The notes beneath the pieces are model-generated. The model ran no database searches. It was not told where the DNA came from and saw only the letters and a list, made by a program, of their open reading frames with translations. Both the position numbers and the translations under genes were made by a program. This document shows positions 21,734-34,900 of a DNA stretch of 64,000 bases, in pieces (within the stretch, counting starts at the first letter, position 1; each line of letters opens with the position of its first letter). The stretch is taken from NCBI GenBank assembly GCA_023614405.1, contig CM042684.1, forward strand, positions 537,462,682-537,526,681, given 5' to 3'. This stretch comes from Avena insularis (lineage: Eukaryota; Streptophyta; Magnoliopsida; Poales; Poaceae).

Positions 21734-23634
21734 TGTAGGGGTTCGTAGCATGGAAAACAAAAATTTTCTATCGCATACAAACAAACAAGCCAAGATCTAT
21801 CTACTAGATTGTAGCAACGAGTCGATAGAGGAACTCACCCTCGAAGATTCCAAAGCGGTTAACGAGAGCAGATTCTCGTGGGTGATGTAGTCGTACTCTT
21901 TCCGATCTCAAGATCGCGTGACGATCCTTCAGCAGCGTTCCATAGCGCTCCCTTGATCGGTCACACGTTCGGTACTCGACGAAGACCTTCCTCTCCCTTG
22001 TTCCAGCAGGCAGCGGAGGTTGTAGCACTCTCCTCGCGATTCCGGCAGCACAACGACGTGGTACCGGAGGTAGAGGGGAAATCCCGCAGGGCTTCGCCTT
22101 AAGCCGGTGCGAGTATGGTGGAGCTTATGAGAGAGGCTATTAGTGGTCTAGTAATTAGACACACCAATTAGAAGGCTCTAAACCAATTAGAAGGCTCTAA
22201 ACCGAAATAGCTCTAAACCGGGGTTTAGGTCTAGGGTTTAGTTTATAGGATAGGAAACTGGTGTGTGTAAGGTGTGGAGCCCTGCCCCTCCTTATATAGG
22301 TGGGAGGGCTGCGCCAAGGGAGGATTGAGTCCCTCCCCAACTCGGCCTTGAGGTGGGGCGCCCTGCTTGGGAGGAGGAATCCCTCCCCAACTCGGTTTCC
22401 ACTTCTCCTCCTCTTTCCACTTTCCAAAACTTGCTGCTTGACTTTCAAACTAGCTGTTTGACTTTTCAATTTAGGATTTAAATAAACCCTTTATTTTGGA
22501 CAGCGAGAACACTTAGTACATGATGCAATCATTCCAATATGTAATGACACATTCATGTAACATTCCCCCTCCGGAGTGCCGGACATTCCGGAACCTTCTA
22601 GAATGTTCCCGATGAAAACACCGAACCATTCCCCAACTCCGAAACGGGACTTTCCTTATATGAATCTTATTCTCCGGACCATTCCGGATCTCCTCGTGAT
22701 ATCCTGGATCCCATCCGAGACTCCGAACAACATTCGGTCTCTTTCTCATAATACCATAACTACTCAAACAACGTCTAATCCTTAAGTGTGTCTCCCTAAG
22801 GTTCGTGAATTATGCGTACATGATCGAGACACTTCTCCGATCAATAACCAATATATGAATCTGTAAATTAATATGGCTCCAACAAATTTCTACGATTACT
22901 TTGCGTCGAATGAACCACTTACATACGATACCAATTTCCCTTTGTCTCACGATATGTTACTTATCCGAGGTTATGATCGTCGGTATCTCTGCATACCTAG
23001 TTCAACCTCGTTACTGATAAGTACTCTTTTCTCGTTCCCGTGATATGTGATCCCTTGTGAGCCAGTCACATGCTTGCAAGCTAATTGGATGACATTTCAC
23101 CGAGAGGGCCTGAGTATATCTATCCGTCATGTGGATGGACAAATCCCACTCTTGATCCATGTGTTTCAACCAATACTTTCCGAACACTCAATGCCACCTT
23201 TATAGCCACCACATTGCGGTGTGGTGTTTGATGACATCAAAGCATCCATCGAGAAAGGTGATATGCATGATCTCATGGTCGAAGGAATTAGGTTACTATG
23301 TATCAGAAAGCATATAGCAATTGAACTATTGAAATGACTTGATCTTTATGCTACGCTTATCTATAGGAGTATGTCCATCACATCATTCTCCTAATGATAT
23401 GACCCTGTTGTTAATAACATCTCTATGTTCATGATCAGGAAACAATGATCATCTATTAACCAACAAGCTAGTTTAACAAGAGGCTTTACTAGGGACTCTT
23501 ATTTTAGTTTACAAATCACACAAGTATTAATGTTTCCGGTTAATACAATTATAGCATGGTATGTAAACATTTATCATAAGTGTGAAGATATGATAATAAC
23601 CACTTTATTATTGCCTCTTGGGCATATCTCCAAC
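21734..23634 (-). mobile_element. 3' LTR of the BARE-type element
   Basis: 1,901 bp; minus-strand start TGTTGGAGATATGCCCAAG at 23,634 and end CGAACCCCTACA at 21,734. It contains a TATA-like CCTATATAAGGAGG around 22,292-22,305. It differs from the other LTR by scattered small indels and substitutions, so the insertion is not recent. Confidence 0.9.
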
Positions 23635-23648
23635 AGTCTCCCACTTGC
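23635..23648 (-). promoter_or_regulatory. Polypurine tract of the BARE-type element
   Basis: Minus strand GCAAGTGGGAGAC directly before TGTTGGAG. It is the usual plus-strand primer site of this retrotransposon group. Confidence 0.85.
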
Positions 23649-26600
23649 ACTAGAGTCAATAATCTAGTTTCAAACCTTTGTGTTTTCAACACCTATGGCT
23701 TTCCGGTGTTGTATGTACACGATTGCTAGTGGTCAACTGATCTCCGGATCTGACACTTCCAGGTCCGTGTGTAATTGCATATCTTTGCGTCTCTACGCAT
23801 CACTCATTCTCTAATGAGATGGCTTTGTATAATTTGGTCTTTCGGTGTGACCTTTAGTTCTTTGGGGTTAAAACATGTTGATAATATTGTCGCACAATAT
23901 ATCTTCATAGTATTATCCCGCTGTGAACTACACCTAGTTTGATAACAAACTACTTGACACAAATGCCCTCTTTTGCTGCTATAATAGCAGTTATATACTT
24001 AGCCTTTTGTTGAAGTATCTGTCACAATGTCTTAACTTTGGAACTCATCCAAATCCATTATGGAACTCACTTTCCATTATATTGTGCCACCCTTAATTTA
24101 GATTGAGATAAACTTAATTTGTACTCTGTGACAAAACTAGTATCAATGTAGTACTTTTACAATGAACTAACTATCTATTTGTCACTTCTACAAATAATAT
24201 ACTCTTAGTTCTTCCAAAAGATCATAAGAATATCCTTACTATCGTCCAATGATCATCTTATGAATCATTCTGGTATATGCTCATAACATTTAGAGCATAG
24301 GACATATCTGGATTTGTACATACCACAGTATGATTGATATAAATACTCTTTGTGATTTCATACATCAAGTATCAATCTATACTTGAATCTTTGTTTCACT
24401 TACCAAGTGCCAATACACTTGAATATATCATCAACATTGAACTCTTTCAATCCTTTCTGTGCGACAAGAACCTTTTCTTGTAGTTTCTATATTGAACTTA
24501 TTCAATATCTCGTCTATGTACTTCTGGCACAACCATATTAGCGTCTATTGATGCCAAATATTTGGGTTTTGCCTAAGTCTTTCATCGGGATGAAATTCTT
24601 AATATGTGTTAATAAAAGATACATTATTTCCAATCAACAATATGTCTTCCACATAATGTATTAGAAACATGTCTTAGCGCTCCCACTTAATTTCTTGCAA
24701 ATGCAAGCATCTTCATTGTCTCCGATGAAATTAAACTCTTTTAACAGTTTCATCATAGTGAAGATTCCAACTCCACTATGCTTACTTCAACCATTGAAGT
24801 TTGCATATGCTTTTAGCATCCTTTGAATTAACAAAACCCTTTGGACCGTGTCATGCACACGTCCTAGGTAACCATTCTATTAGAAGAACTTGTTTTGTTT
24901 ATTCTACTACCACATAACAAATTATATGTAGTGGTTGCTACATTAATCCGTCTAGACTAAAATCGCTATGAAAGATCAAATCTTGTCATATACAACCTTT
25001 GAACATTGTTGTGAACTCTTTCCCAACATGTCGACTATTTCATAGATGTGAAACATCCATGTCTATTTCTTTATAGATCCAAACACAACTGCAAGGTCTT
25101 ACACCTTTTTCGAGGGTCTTTCAAGTTCAAAACTTGATTTCTCGTGTATGGAACTATCACGGATTATATGGCTTCAAGCCATTTGACGGAGTCAGGGCCC
25201 ATCATCGCTTCTTTGCATGTAGTAGGTTCATTATTCTCAAATAATGATTCAACCCTCAAATCTTGGTATTTGATTGTTCATCCGACCTACTTGTTTCAAT
25301 AGAAACTTAGACCTCCGTGACCACAACCTTTGAGGCACGTGAGCCATGAGTTTCGTTGCTGCCTCCGGAACACTTTTCGGTGCTGCGCAACTCTGCACAT
25401 ATAGCTAAGGTTCTTTTAACCTTATCAAAGTTCTATTGTCCTCCCACTTAACTTTTCACGAAAAATTCCTTCTCAAAGAAACTTGATGTTCTAAGCGACA
25501 AACACTTTTGTCTCCGGTGTTTATGGAGGAATACTTAACAGTAATACAAAGACAGGTTTATCCGACTTTGGTTGCAAACATCTTTCTTATGCATAGCATA
25601 CCAATGTTTAAGAAAGGACTACTTGGGTTTTATCCCAAACCATAACCTTATATGGTGTCATTTCAGCGGATTATGATGGAGCTCTTTTCAGTGGAAAAAC
25701 GGTAATCTCTAAAGCTTTTAATCTTTAAAATATAATGGCAGTTTTATGAATTATACCTTTGATCTTACCATGTCAAACAAGGTTTTAATTACATATCTCG
25801 AACGCTCCATACTCTTATGGTGTTTCGGGAAATGCAAATCCACGGAACTATTCCATAAATCTTAGGTATTATGCTAAACTTGTAACTTAAATATCTTCCT
25901 TTATGATCTTATCATAAACTATTCATATTCTTGTTACAATGATTTTGCACTTCATCTTGAAAGTCTTTCGAACTTTTCAAATATTTCATACTTCATCCTT
26001 ATCAAGTAAATATTCATATATTCACTCAAATTTTCGGAGAAAGCATATGAAGTTGAAATCCATCGCCTTCTGACTACACATAATGGAGTTCGTACAACAA
26101 TATGCACAAGTTCCAATAAGCTAGTCTTTCGTTCCCTTTTGGCCTATGAACGAAGTTTTAATTATCTCTAGGAAAGTTTCACAAACGTCATTTGATCAAA
26201 AAGACTCCAAAATTCCATCCACATGGAGTTTCTTCATGTTTTCTTTCCAATATAATTTAAACGGCGATGTCACTTCCTAAGTGATCTTTCAATCAATTTG
26301 TCTTTCGACAATTTTAGCACTAGTTTTATGGATGTGATTTCTCCAACGAGATTTGTGAATCATCCATCTTTTATGGATTACGGCAATTATTTGAACAACC
26401 CTTTGTTCTCATAATACCGATAAAACAAATCTTGAAGGCAAGCGTTGATGTTTTAACGAGCAACAAAATAACCCTTTATTTGTTCTCGATGAACATCATC
26501 ACCTATTCTTTTGCTAGTTACTTAGGCCATTGTAGTTCATGAATTGTGTTGTTTCGTATGACGATTCACACCAACAAATTCAGTATCAAATACTTAAGAA

Positions 26601-28610
26601 CCACATTGTTTAATAAGCAAAGAATATAGCCATAACACATATATCATCTATATACTTAAACTGAACAATTCTAGTCTTTTCTTTTCTGCCATATACTTAT
26701 GAGATTCTCTTTCAAGATTTCCTTTCTGTTTGAAAGAATCTATCAACATCAATAGTGGAGTCATACTTATGACACATAGTCCAAAGCGTGTATAGTTAAA
26801 TACCAATGTCTTTGAACTTGCACTTTGAAGTAGATCACCATTATCAAATATTTGGTGTTCTTTCAAATTCCTTTCTTTAGTAATCTCTTGGTGTAGTAAA
26901 CATTTTACCTACATCAAATATTCACCCTCATCATGGACTTATCCATGATCTAGCTACTTTTAGCTTGTAACGGTGAATCGCGAGTATAATGTTGCTCTCC
27001 AAAACCTTTTGGAAGATTAGGACAACTAGTGTCTCCAACCTTTTGCAAATTCTCATCCAAATATGAGAACATGAACTTTGCCATATTATACTTTATCATG
27101 TTGCAACCAAAACTTTGTTTCAGATATCACAATATCTTCCACACATCATGGTTTCTGAAACAACTCTTTCAGATCCTAGATAACCTTGATATTAAGACAA
27201 TCCTTTGAATATCAAGAATCATGGAGACAAACATGATACTCAAACACTAACACTTGGAATTGTCACTCTTGTTTTAATACTAATTATTAAATTTTATGGA
27301 GTAACCGGAACTTACTGAAAGTTTGCAATAGGACTTTTAAACTTTAGATTAACACTTCAAAACAATACGATACCAGTTAGAAAGTAACTAACCAGAATTC
27401 TATAGTTCTATCATCTCAATTAAAACTAAGCGCAAGGTGGTAAACGGATGCCAATGACTACAACAACTATGCAGATTCACTTTGATTTTAGTTTATGATA
27501 AATTGAGTTCTAATTAATAATTAAATTAATCTAGGTGAACTCCCACTTAAAACAACATCCCTCACATTGTTTTAGTGATCACACGAACCAAATCCACCAC
27601 ATCAAAACCGATCATCACGAGAGTTGATGTAGCTTCAATGGCGAACAATCAACATGTTCATCATATCTACTATATGACTCATGCTCTACCTTTCGGTAAT
27701 CCGTGTTCCTGAGGCCATGTCTGTACATGCTAGGCTCGTCAAGATCAAACCTTAGCTACCGCATAAGCAAATCTGGCTTGCTTACGTTGTATTCACCGGA
27801 ATCAAAGACACCGATCATCACGTGGTGCTTCAAAGCAAGCTTTGGCAACGGTGCATACTAAGGGTGAACACTTTAGAACTTGAAATTTATGTGCATGAGG
27901 GATCATCTTATAATGCTACCGTTGTCTACTAAGCAATACAAGATGCATAAAGGATTAACATCACATGCAATTCATAATATGTGATATGATATGACTTTTC
28001 TTCTTTGTGCTTCCGATCTCCATCTTCAAGCACGAACATGATCTCCATCATCACCGGCATAGCATCAAGGTCAATGACGCTTCTTCATGGTTGTCGTCCA
28101 CCAGCTTCAACTATTACAACTACTTTGAATAGACACGCAGGTCTTAACAAAATTAAAGACAACCACATATTTCGCCGTTGCCAACTTACAATAAGGAACA
28201 TTGCATACATCAAGTATAATCACAATCATGGCCATATCACATCAGACACCCTCGCAAAACAAAGTTAGACGCTTCTACTTTCTTTGCATATTTTACGTGG
28301 TTTGGGGCTTTCAATAAGTGTCGCTCTAACTTACGAACAAGAACCACAACATTGATACTAGCATTGTTGATTACCCGTTGTAAATTGGATCTTTACTATG
28401 CTAGGAGAAACAGCACCCATAAAGCCACTTATGCAATACAAGTTGCATGTCAAGCGTGGAGCAAGTCTCATGAACGATGTCATGTAAGGTTAGCCCGGCC
28501 GCTTCATCCCAACATACCGCAAGATGCAAAGTACACAAAAAGCAATCGACAATAAAAGCATCAACGCCCACAATGACCATTGTGTTCTACTGCAACAGAT
28601 CTACATATAG
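23649..28610 (-). pseudogene. Decayed copia gag-pol interior
   Basis: No ORF longer than about 75 codons. Minus-strand reading still shows a mutated RT box, HYVEDILLIGNNVSFI (24,644-24,655 encode YVED, normally YVDD), followed by the relic of the next RT motif. Other pol segments are recognisable only as gapped fragments with many stops. The part near 27,900-28,250 resembles the 5' untranslated leader of this group. This copy could only have moved with proteins supplied by others. Confidence 0.75.
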
Positions 28611-28611
28611 A

Positions 28612-28626
28612 CACGGCTCGATACCA
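28612..28626 (-). promoter_or_regulatory. Primer-binding site of the BARE-type element
   Basis: Minus strand TGGTATCGAGCCG, the initiator-Met tRNA site with one base missing from TGGTATCAGAGCC. It lies against the inner edge of the right LTR and confirms the minus orientation. Confidence 0.85.
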
Positions 28627-30498
28627 TCAGGGGTTCGTAGCATGGAAAACAAAATTTTCTATCGCATACAAACAAACAAGCCAAGATCTATCTACTAGAT
28701 TGTAGCAACGAGTCGATAGAGGAACTCACCTCAAGATTCCAAAGCGGTTAACGAGCAGATTCTCGTGGGTGATGTAGTCGTATTTTTCCGATCTCAAGAT
28801 CGCAGAGACGATCCTTCCAGCGCCTGTTCCCGCAGCGCCCCTGCAATCGGTCACACGCTCTGATTGACGAAGACCTTCCTCTCCCTTGTTCCAAAGCAAT
28901 GGAGGTTGTAGCACTCTCTCGCGATTCCGCAGACAACGGCGTGGTACCGGAGGTAGAGGGAAATCCCGCAGGCTTCGCCTTAAGCCTAAAGTGCAGTATG
29001 GTGGAGCTTATGAGAGAGGCTATTAGTGGTCTAGTAATTAGACACACCAATTAGAAGGCTCTAAACCAATTAGAAGGCTCTAAACCAAATAGCTCTAAAC
29101 CGGGTTTAGGTCTAGGGTTTAGTTTAGAGGATAGGAACTTGTGTGTAAGGAGGGAGCCCCGCCTCCTTATATAGGTGGGAGGGCTGCGGCCAAGGGAGGA
29201 TTGAGTCCCTCCCCAACTCGGCCTTGAGGTGGGCGCCGGGCTTGGGGAGGAGGAATCCTCCCCAACTCGGTTTCCACTTCTCCTCCTCTTTCCACTTTCC
29301 AAAACTTGTCGCTTGACTTTCAAACTAGCCGTTTGACTTTTCAATTTAGGATTTAAATAAACCCTTTTATTTTGGACAGCGAGAACACTTAGTACATGAT
29401 GCAATCATTCCAATATGTAATGACACATTCATGTACCCTTCCCCCTCCGGAGTGCCGGACATTCCGGGACCTTCTGGAATGTTCCCGATGAAAACACCTA
29501 ACCATTCCCCAACTCCAAACGGGACTTTCCTTATATGAATCTTATTCTCCGGACCATTCCGGATCTCCTCGTGATATCCCGGATCCCATCCGAGACCAAC
29601 AACATTCGGTCTCTTTCTCATAATACCATAACTACTCAAACAACGTCAATCCTTATGTGTCTCCTACGGTTCGTGAATTATGCGGACATGATCGAGACAC
29701 TTCTCCGATCAATAACCAATAGAGGAATCTGGAAATTCATATGGCTCCTACATATTTCGATTACTTTGATCGAATGAACCACTTACATACGATACCAATT
29801 TCCCTTTGTCTCACGATATGTTACTTATCCGAGGTTATGATCGTCGGTATCTCCGCATACCTAGTTCAACCTCGTTACCGATAAGTACTTTTCTCGCTCC
29901 GTGATATGTGATCCCTTGTGAGCCAGTCACATGCTTGCAAGCTAATTGGATGACATTTCACCGAGAGGGCCCAGAGTATATCTATCCGTCATGTGGATGG
30001 ACAAATCCCACTCTTGATCCATGTGTTTCAACCAATACTTTCTGAACACTCAATGCCACCTTTATAGCCACCCTGTTACGGTGTGGTGTTTGATGACATC
30101 AAAGCATCCATCCAGTAAAGGTGATATGCATGATCTCATGGTCGAAGGAATTAGGTTACTATGTATCAGAAAGCATATAGCAATTGAACTATTGAAATGA
30201 CTTAATCTTTATGCTACGCTTATCTATAGGAGTATGTCCATCACATCATTCTCCTAATGATATGACCCTGTTGTTAATAACATCTCTATGTTCATGATCA
30301 GGAAACAATGATCATCTATTAACCAACAAGCTAGTTTAACAAGAGGCTTTACTAGGGACTCTTATTTTAGTTTACAAATCACACAAGTATTAATGTTTCC
30401 GGTTAATACAATTATAGCATGGTATGTAAACATTTATCATAAGTGTGAAGATATGATAATAACCACTTTATTATTGCCTCTTGGGCATATCTCCAACA
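28627..30498 (-). mobile_element. 5' LTR of the BARE-type element
   Basis: Aligns end to end with 21,734-23,634. The inner terminus has drifted (CCCCTGA instead of CCCCTACA). The outer end TGTTGGAG is at 30,498. The LTR is followed by TSD CATCT. Confidence 0.9.
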
Positions 30499-31207
30499 CA
30501 TCTATCTTTGGTTAGGCAGATGTTGTAGCGTGTCTCTATAGAACTGTTTAGATAATATCTTTCTATGCAATTGTGTCACCCCTAGGTTGTTCCCTTTAGA
30601 TGCATAAAGACTTGCCGAGTACCCTAGGATCTCACACAAATTATTGATTTGGTTGTTAGGTACAACCATATGGAGGCTACTACGTCGATGAGGCCGATGA
30701 AGGAGGCAACGACCCTCTTGTGTAGACATTCCGGGGATGGAGATCTCTGAGGTCCGTGGGTGGGAAAGTGCTTATTTTTGTGGCATCTTATATCGTTTTG
30801 CTTCTTAAACCGTACTTGGGTCTTGTCTTCCGCTTCCGCTTGATACTATGTTGATTGATGTATGAGGATGTATACTAAACTATTATAGCTATCTAGGATA
30901 TTTGGATCTTGCCGTATGGCATTGCAATATTTCCTTTCTTTGTAGATGGAATTGCTCTGATGTACTCTTGTATGTCGCTAACATACATACTCAATTGTGT
31001 ATGTTTTGTTCGCATATCTATCGACTACGCCGCTCGCACTTGTTACGATGTTTTTGAAAGTGGGTAGGGCGGTTGGCCGGTACCGTGCCCTGCTCCGCTT
31101 CTACGGGCCTACACGTGGGTGGCCTTTGGGCCTCCCCGGTAGCACCCCTTATCCACTTTTGGTTCATCCTGGCTTGTTGCTTAGAGCGTAGGGTCCGAGG
31201 TATTACA
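30499..31207. mobile_element. Old long LTR-like sequence, right segment
   Basis: Resumes after the CATCT TSD and ends in GGTATTACA (about 31,199-31,207), a common LTR terminus. No coding sequence recognised. What follows (GAGCCGACAC) is not a clear primer-binding site. Confidence 0.5.
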
Positions 31208-33200
31208 GAGCCGACACACGTGCCGTTTCGATGCCCAGCTAGTCTCGTTGCCGACCAAGACAAGGTCAAGGGCCACGTCATGCTCGGGGGAGGCGTTCCA
31301 GGGCACTAGAGGAATCTGGAGGCCGAGGATCTCCGGGATTGCCGGGAACAGACCGATACAGGTGTCAACTAGATTTCGACGACTGGAAGTGCTCCAACCC
31401 AATTCCTTCAATGGGGATGCGCCGCTCGATGAGTCGGAGACGTAGTAGTGTTTAGATGGACGCGGACATTGGCATAATGGCGGCAACAACAACGTTGACC
31501 ACCCCGAGCCCATACACCCTGATGTTGCGGTGAACAGGGGGAAGTCGACACCATCATCCCTTACAACCCGTGTGATGGAGGATGCGGGGACAACATCGCC
31601 AGCACACCCATACACACCCAAGCAACGGAGAACGACGGCGTCACAGGAAGAAGGCATGGCGGTGAGGGGGTGTGTCGATGGCTAGGTCTCTTTCGTTGGT
31701 GGCACGACAGAGAAGTGATGGAGGCGAGGGCGGCGGCACATCGTTGGTCTGGTACAGGGATGACCGGATAGGGCAGGGATGGAGAGAGGGTGAAGGATAA
31801 TTTTTTTGTCGGCATGCTTGTCATTATTCCTATAATGTAGGGTCTTTTTCAAGAAAAAAAATACTGTAATCCTAAATGTGTCCTGACGAGTGGGTCCCAT
31901 GTGTGCCACTCCGGAAAATACACAGCAGCTTCTTGAACCAATGTCCGTAGAAAAAACAAAAGCGCGCAACACGGTATTTTGACTGTATCCGAACGGCGAT
32001 GCTTATTTACTCGATGTCAAATTATGTTTCTAGAGGCCTGGCCAAAACCCGAGTAGATCGAAACATATACATCCAATAAGGACGTGCTTGCTTTGCTCGG
32101 GCCTATATTTCTCTTTTTCTCTCTTGGATCGTTGGATGTTGCACCGGAAGAAATTTGATTTTGTCCAACTTTAGCATCTTGACTGGTAACCTGTTTTTTC
32201 GTTTTTTTCAAAAAAAAAAGGCTTTGACATTTGGTTCGCATGTGTAACATGAGTCAATGGGGGTTATGGCTATCCCCTCTAATCTATCCAACTATGCCTC
32301 TATTCAAGATAATGTCTACATAAAAAAGATGCTCCTCGATGTCATGAATCTATTGCCGCAATGGATTTGTAATTTCGTTCAGTGTTTAAAACTCTACGTC
32401 GTGTTCCTTTTTAGAGCTATTTGAATATTTTTTTCTAAATTCATCACACATAGCTGACCCTTTGAAATTTCCTTTGAGGGGAAACTTCCATTCATCATTT
32501 CATACGATTTTCAAGTTAGTTTTCTGTTTTAATATTCCTATACGAGTAGATCTACATATATGTGCGTACATTAGGACAGTTTAGATCTAGTCGTTTATGA
32601 ATGTCAAAACGAAAAACTTACAACACGAAGTTGTCTGAAACAGTGAGGCGAAGCTACACCACAAAGGAAATTTCAAATGGTCGCCCTTGTACTATGAATT
32701 TGGTAAAATTTATTCGCAAAACGTATACATATGAACACGAAATAGACCGCTAAAATGTTAAGAACTGTTTGTGGGAATAGAATCAGGATATCGATTCGCA
32801 TCTTTTTTTCATACAACTTATTTTAAATTAGTGCAGGATTACGTAGATCTAGCAATATAAGCGGGCTTATTTGTTCCAGCTGGATGCGAGAAACGGGTAT
32901 GCGACCCAGAAAACACTATCCAAGAGGCCCATGTAGTTGGGCCCAAACAGAAGTCGTAGGTGATTTTTTTTTTTGGATCAAGAGAAAGAAAAGGAAGGTG
33001 CCTCTCGTAATTGGAGTCCGAGATCGAGTCCAATTCCCGCCAGAATCGAACTCGAGAAAGAATAGCTTGCTCATCCTCCTCGTCACTTTCCTTCCTTTTT
33101 CTCTCTTGTCGATGGCTCAAATAAGGAAGACGCCTGATCGAGTCCGCGACCGACTCCAACTCCCGCCGGCAATCAAACTCCAAGCACATCGGCCGGTCGA
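31208..33200. other. Intergenic, no gene supported
   Basis: A GC-rich part (31,200-31,800) gives overlapping ORFs on both strands (for example minus 31,181-31,657) without a recognisable domain; it may be the interior of the long-LTR element. 31,800-32,830 is AT-rich with T/A homopolymers and I see nothing definable in it. Confidence 0.5.
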
Positions 33201-33201
33201 C

Positions 33202-33209
33202 TATATATT
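33202..33209 (+). promoter_or_regulatory. TATA box upstream of the IDM1-like relic
   Basis: TATATATT within GACTATATATTCTCCCC, 92 bp before the inferred start codon at 33,301. Spacing and C-rich downstream context are those of a plant core promoter. Confidence 0.6.
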
Positions 33210-33733
33210 CTCCCCATCGCCGCCGGAGCTGCCTCAGCCAAGCCGAACGAACAACAAGAGGCCGCCGGAATTGAAGCACCTCATCCATCTACGAGTGATC
33301 ATGGCCATCGAGGAGGAGTGCATCCTCGGGGGGTTCATGGCCCGGTGGCCGGAGCTGCCGCGGAAGGCCAAGGATCACCCCCTGTTCAACAAACGCAAGC
33401 CCGCCGCAGCACCAGCTTCTTCTTCTTCTTCACCCAACTCTTCTAGTTCCAGGAAGAAGAAAAGGAGCAGGACGGGAAATGGCGTCATCAGCGACGCCGA
33501 CAATCCTACAACGCTCGACCCGGACGACACCCCGACGTGCCAGAAGTGGGGGAGCCTGGTCGCCATCTACGCCCGACTCGACCAACAAGCCGCCAAAGAA
33601 AAGAAGCCGCCCGCCGCGTCTCGCTCTCGCTTCTTGCAGCCAGTGAAAAGGCGGCGCTGGACAAGCCAGCCGCCGCGTTCTTTGCTGGTGCCGTCGTCGT
33701 CGTGCAGCTGCATAACAAGCCACCCATGCCCAC

Positions 33734-34895
33734 TGTATAATCGCGACAAGAAGATAACGAAGAACGAAAACGAAAAACACAGCAAGGAGACACAGATTTA
33801 ACGTGGAAAACCTCTCCAACAAAGAGAGGAAAAAACCACGGGTGCCAGCCAGCGAAACTTCACTATATCGAGGAGTGTTTACAAACGCCGGGGATTTCAC
33901 CGATGCAACTCTCCCAACCGGCGGCTTACAAGGGGTTTATATATCGGTGGAAACCTAGGTCTTCGACGATCCGTAGGGCCTCGCTCCACTCGTCAGAAGT
34001 TGGCCTATACTTTGTAGAATTTGGATCAACATATAACAAACTCCGCCTTGAGACAAATTCCTCCTTGTAGCATCAACAGCAACCATCTCCCTGAACAAAC
34101 AAAGCAAATACTTTCGGCGCCAATAGCCACTTGGGCTAATCAGTTAAACCAACTAAGTTCGAGCAAAGCTCAAACTTAGCAACAGGAACAGGTTTAGTCA
34201 TCATATCAGCAGGATTATCATGAGTGCTGATCTTGCATACCTTTAATTTACCTTGAGCAACAATGTCTCTAACAAAATGGTACTTGACATCAATGTGCTT
34301 AGTTCTCTCATGGAACATCTGATCTTTTGTAAGGTATATGGCACTTTGACTGTCACAAAACAAATTAATGCAAGAATCATCTTCACAAAGCTCAGCAAAC
34401 AAACCTTTCAACCAAATGATTCTTTTGCAAGCTTCAGCAATAGCCATGTATTCAGCTTCAGAGTAGATTGTGCAACAACATCCTGCAATGTAGCCTTCCA
34501 TTAACAAGACAACCTCCAACATTAAACACATAACCTGTGAGGGATCTTCTCTTATCCAAATCGGCAAAGAAAATCTGAATCCACATAATAGCAGTCCCTC
34601 ACGGTCCCTGCCAAACTTCAAACAAGCATTGGAAGTGCCAAGAAGGTACCTGAAAACCCACTGAACAGCCTTCCAATGTTCTTTACTAGGATTAGCCATG
34701 TATCTACTTATCAAACTCATAGCATATGATAAATCAGGACGAGAACAAACCATGGCATACATCAAAGAACCAACAGCACTAGAATACGGCACCTTTGACA
34801 TGTAACTCGTTTACACTCGCCGCCCAGCTCCCGGGCGACGCTTCCACTTCGTCAAGTTGGCCTATACTTTGTAGAATTTGGATCAACATATAACA
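33734..34895 (-). mobile_element. Internally deleted copia element inside the IDM1-like gene
   Basis: Minus-strand element: 3' LTR 33,734-34,038 (305 bp; TGTTATATGTTGATCC to CGATTATACA), a polypurine tract AAGGCGGAGTT next to it, the pol C-terminus (34,136-34,801), then only the first 40 bp of the 5' LTR (34,856-34,895). The edges are flanked by CCCAC (33,729-33,733) and GCCAC (34,896-34,900), a TSD with one mismatch. A deletion has taken most of the 5' LTR, gag, integrase and RT. It splits the minisatellite-bearing first exon. Confidence 0.9.
34136..34801 (-). pseudogene. Copia Pol C-terminus (RNase H), remnant
   Basis: 221-codon open stretch: [20 protein letters not shown], the region just after RT, then [17 protein letters not shown]. 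RNase H follows ([52 protein letters not shown]) and the ending [13 protein letters not shown]. The middle ([20 protein letters not shown]) is out of register with the family motif DADYAGD, so a compensated frameshift is likely there. Only the 3' part of pol survives. Confidence 0.85.
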
Positions 34896-34900
34896 GCCAC

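Larger units (their letters stand above)
21734..30498 (-). mobile_element. Copia retrotransposon of BARE/WIS/Angela type, complete ends
   Basis: Long direct repeats at 21,734-23,634 and about 28,627-30,498 are the LTRs. CATCT flanks the whole on both sides (21,729-21,733; 30,499-30,503), a perfect 5-bp TSD. On the minus strand the LTR starts TGTTGGAGATATGCCC, as in the Triticeae BARE/WIS/Angela group, and ends CTACA. The polypurine tract and primer site are at the expected inner edges and agree on minus orientation. The 5-kb interior has no long ORF, only decayed pol. Total length is 8,765 bp. It is inserted in the old long-LTR sequence, independent of the gypsy nest to its left. Confidence 0.92.

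Noticed and set aside
23635..28626. Unknown AT-rich system in the gene-free 5 kb
   Set aside because: The flanking LTRs, polypurine tract, primer site and decayed RT box show it is the dead interior of the copia element.
32884..33801. 305-codon plus-strand ORF as an intact gene
   Set aside because: Its first part is upstream leader and promoter (a TATA box lies inside it) and its last part runs into a copia LTR. The likely start is 33,301 and the frame is lost before the PHD fingers.
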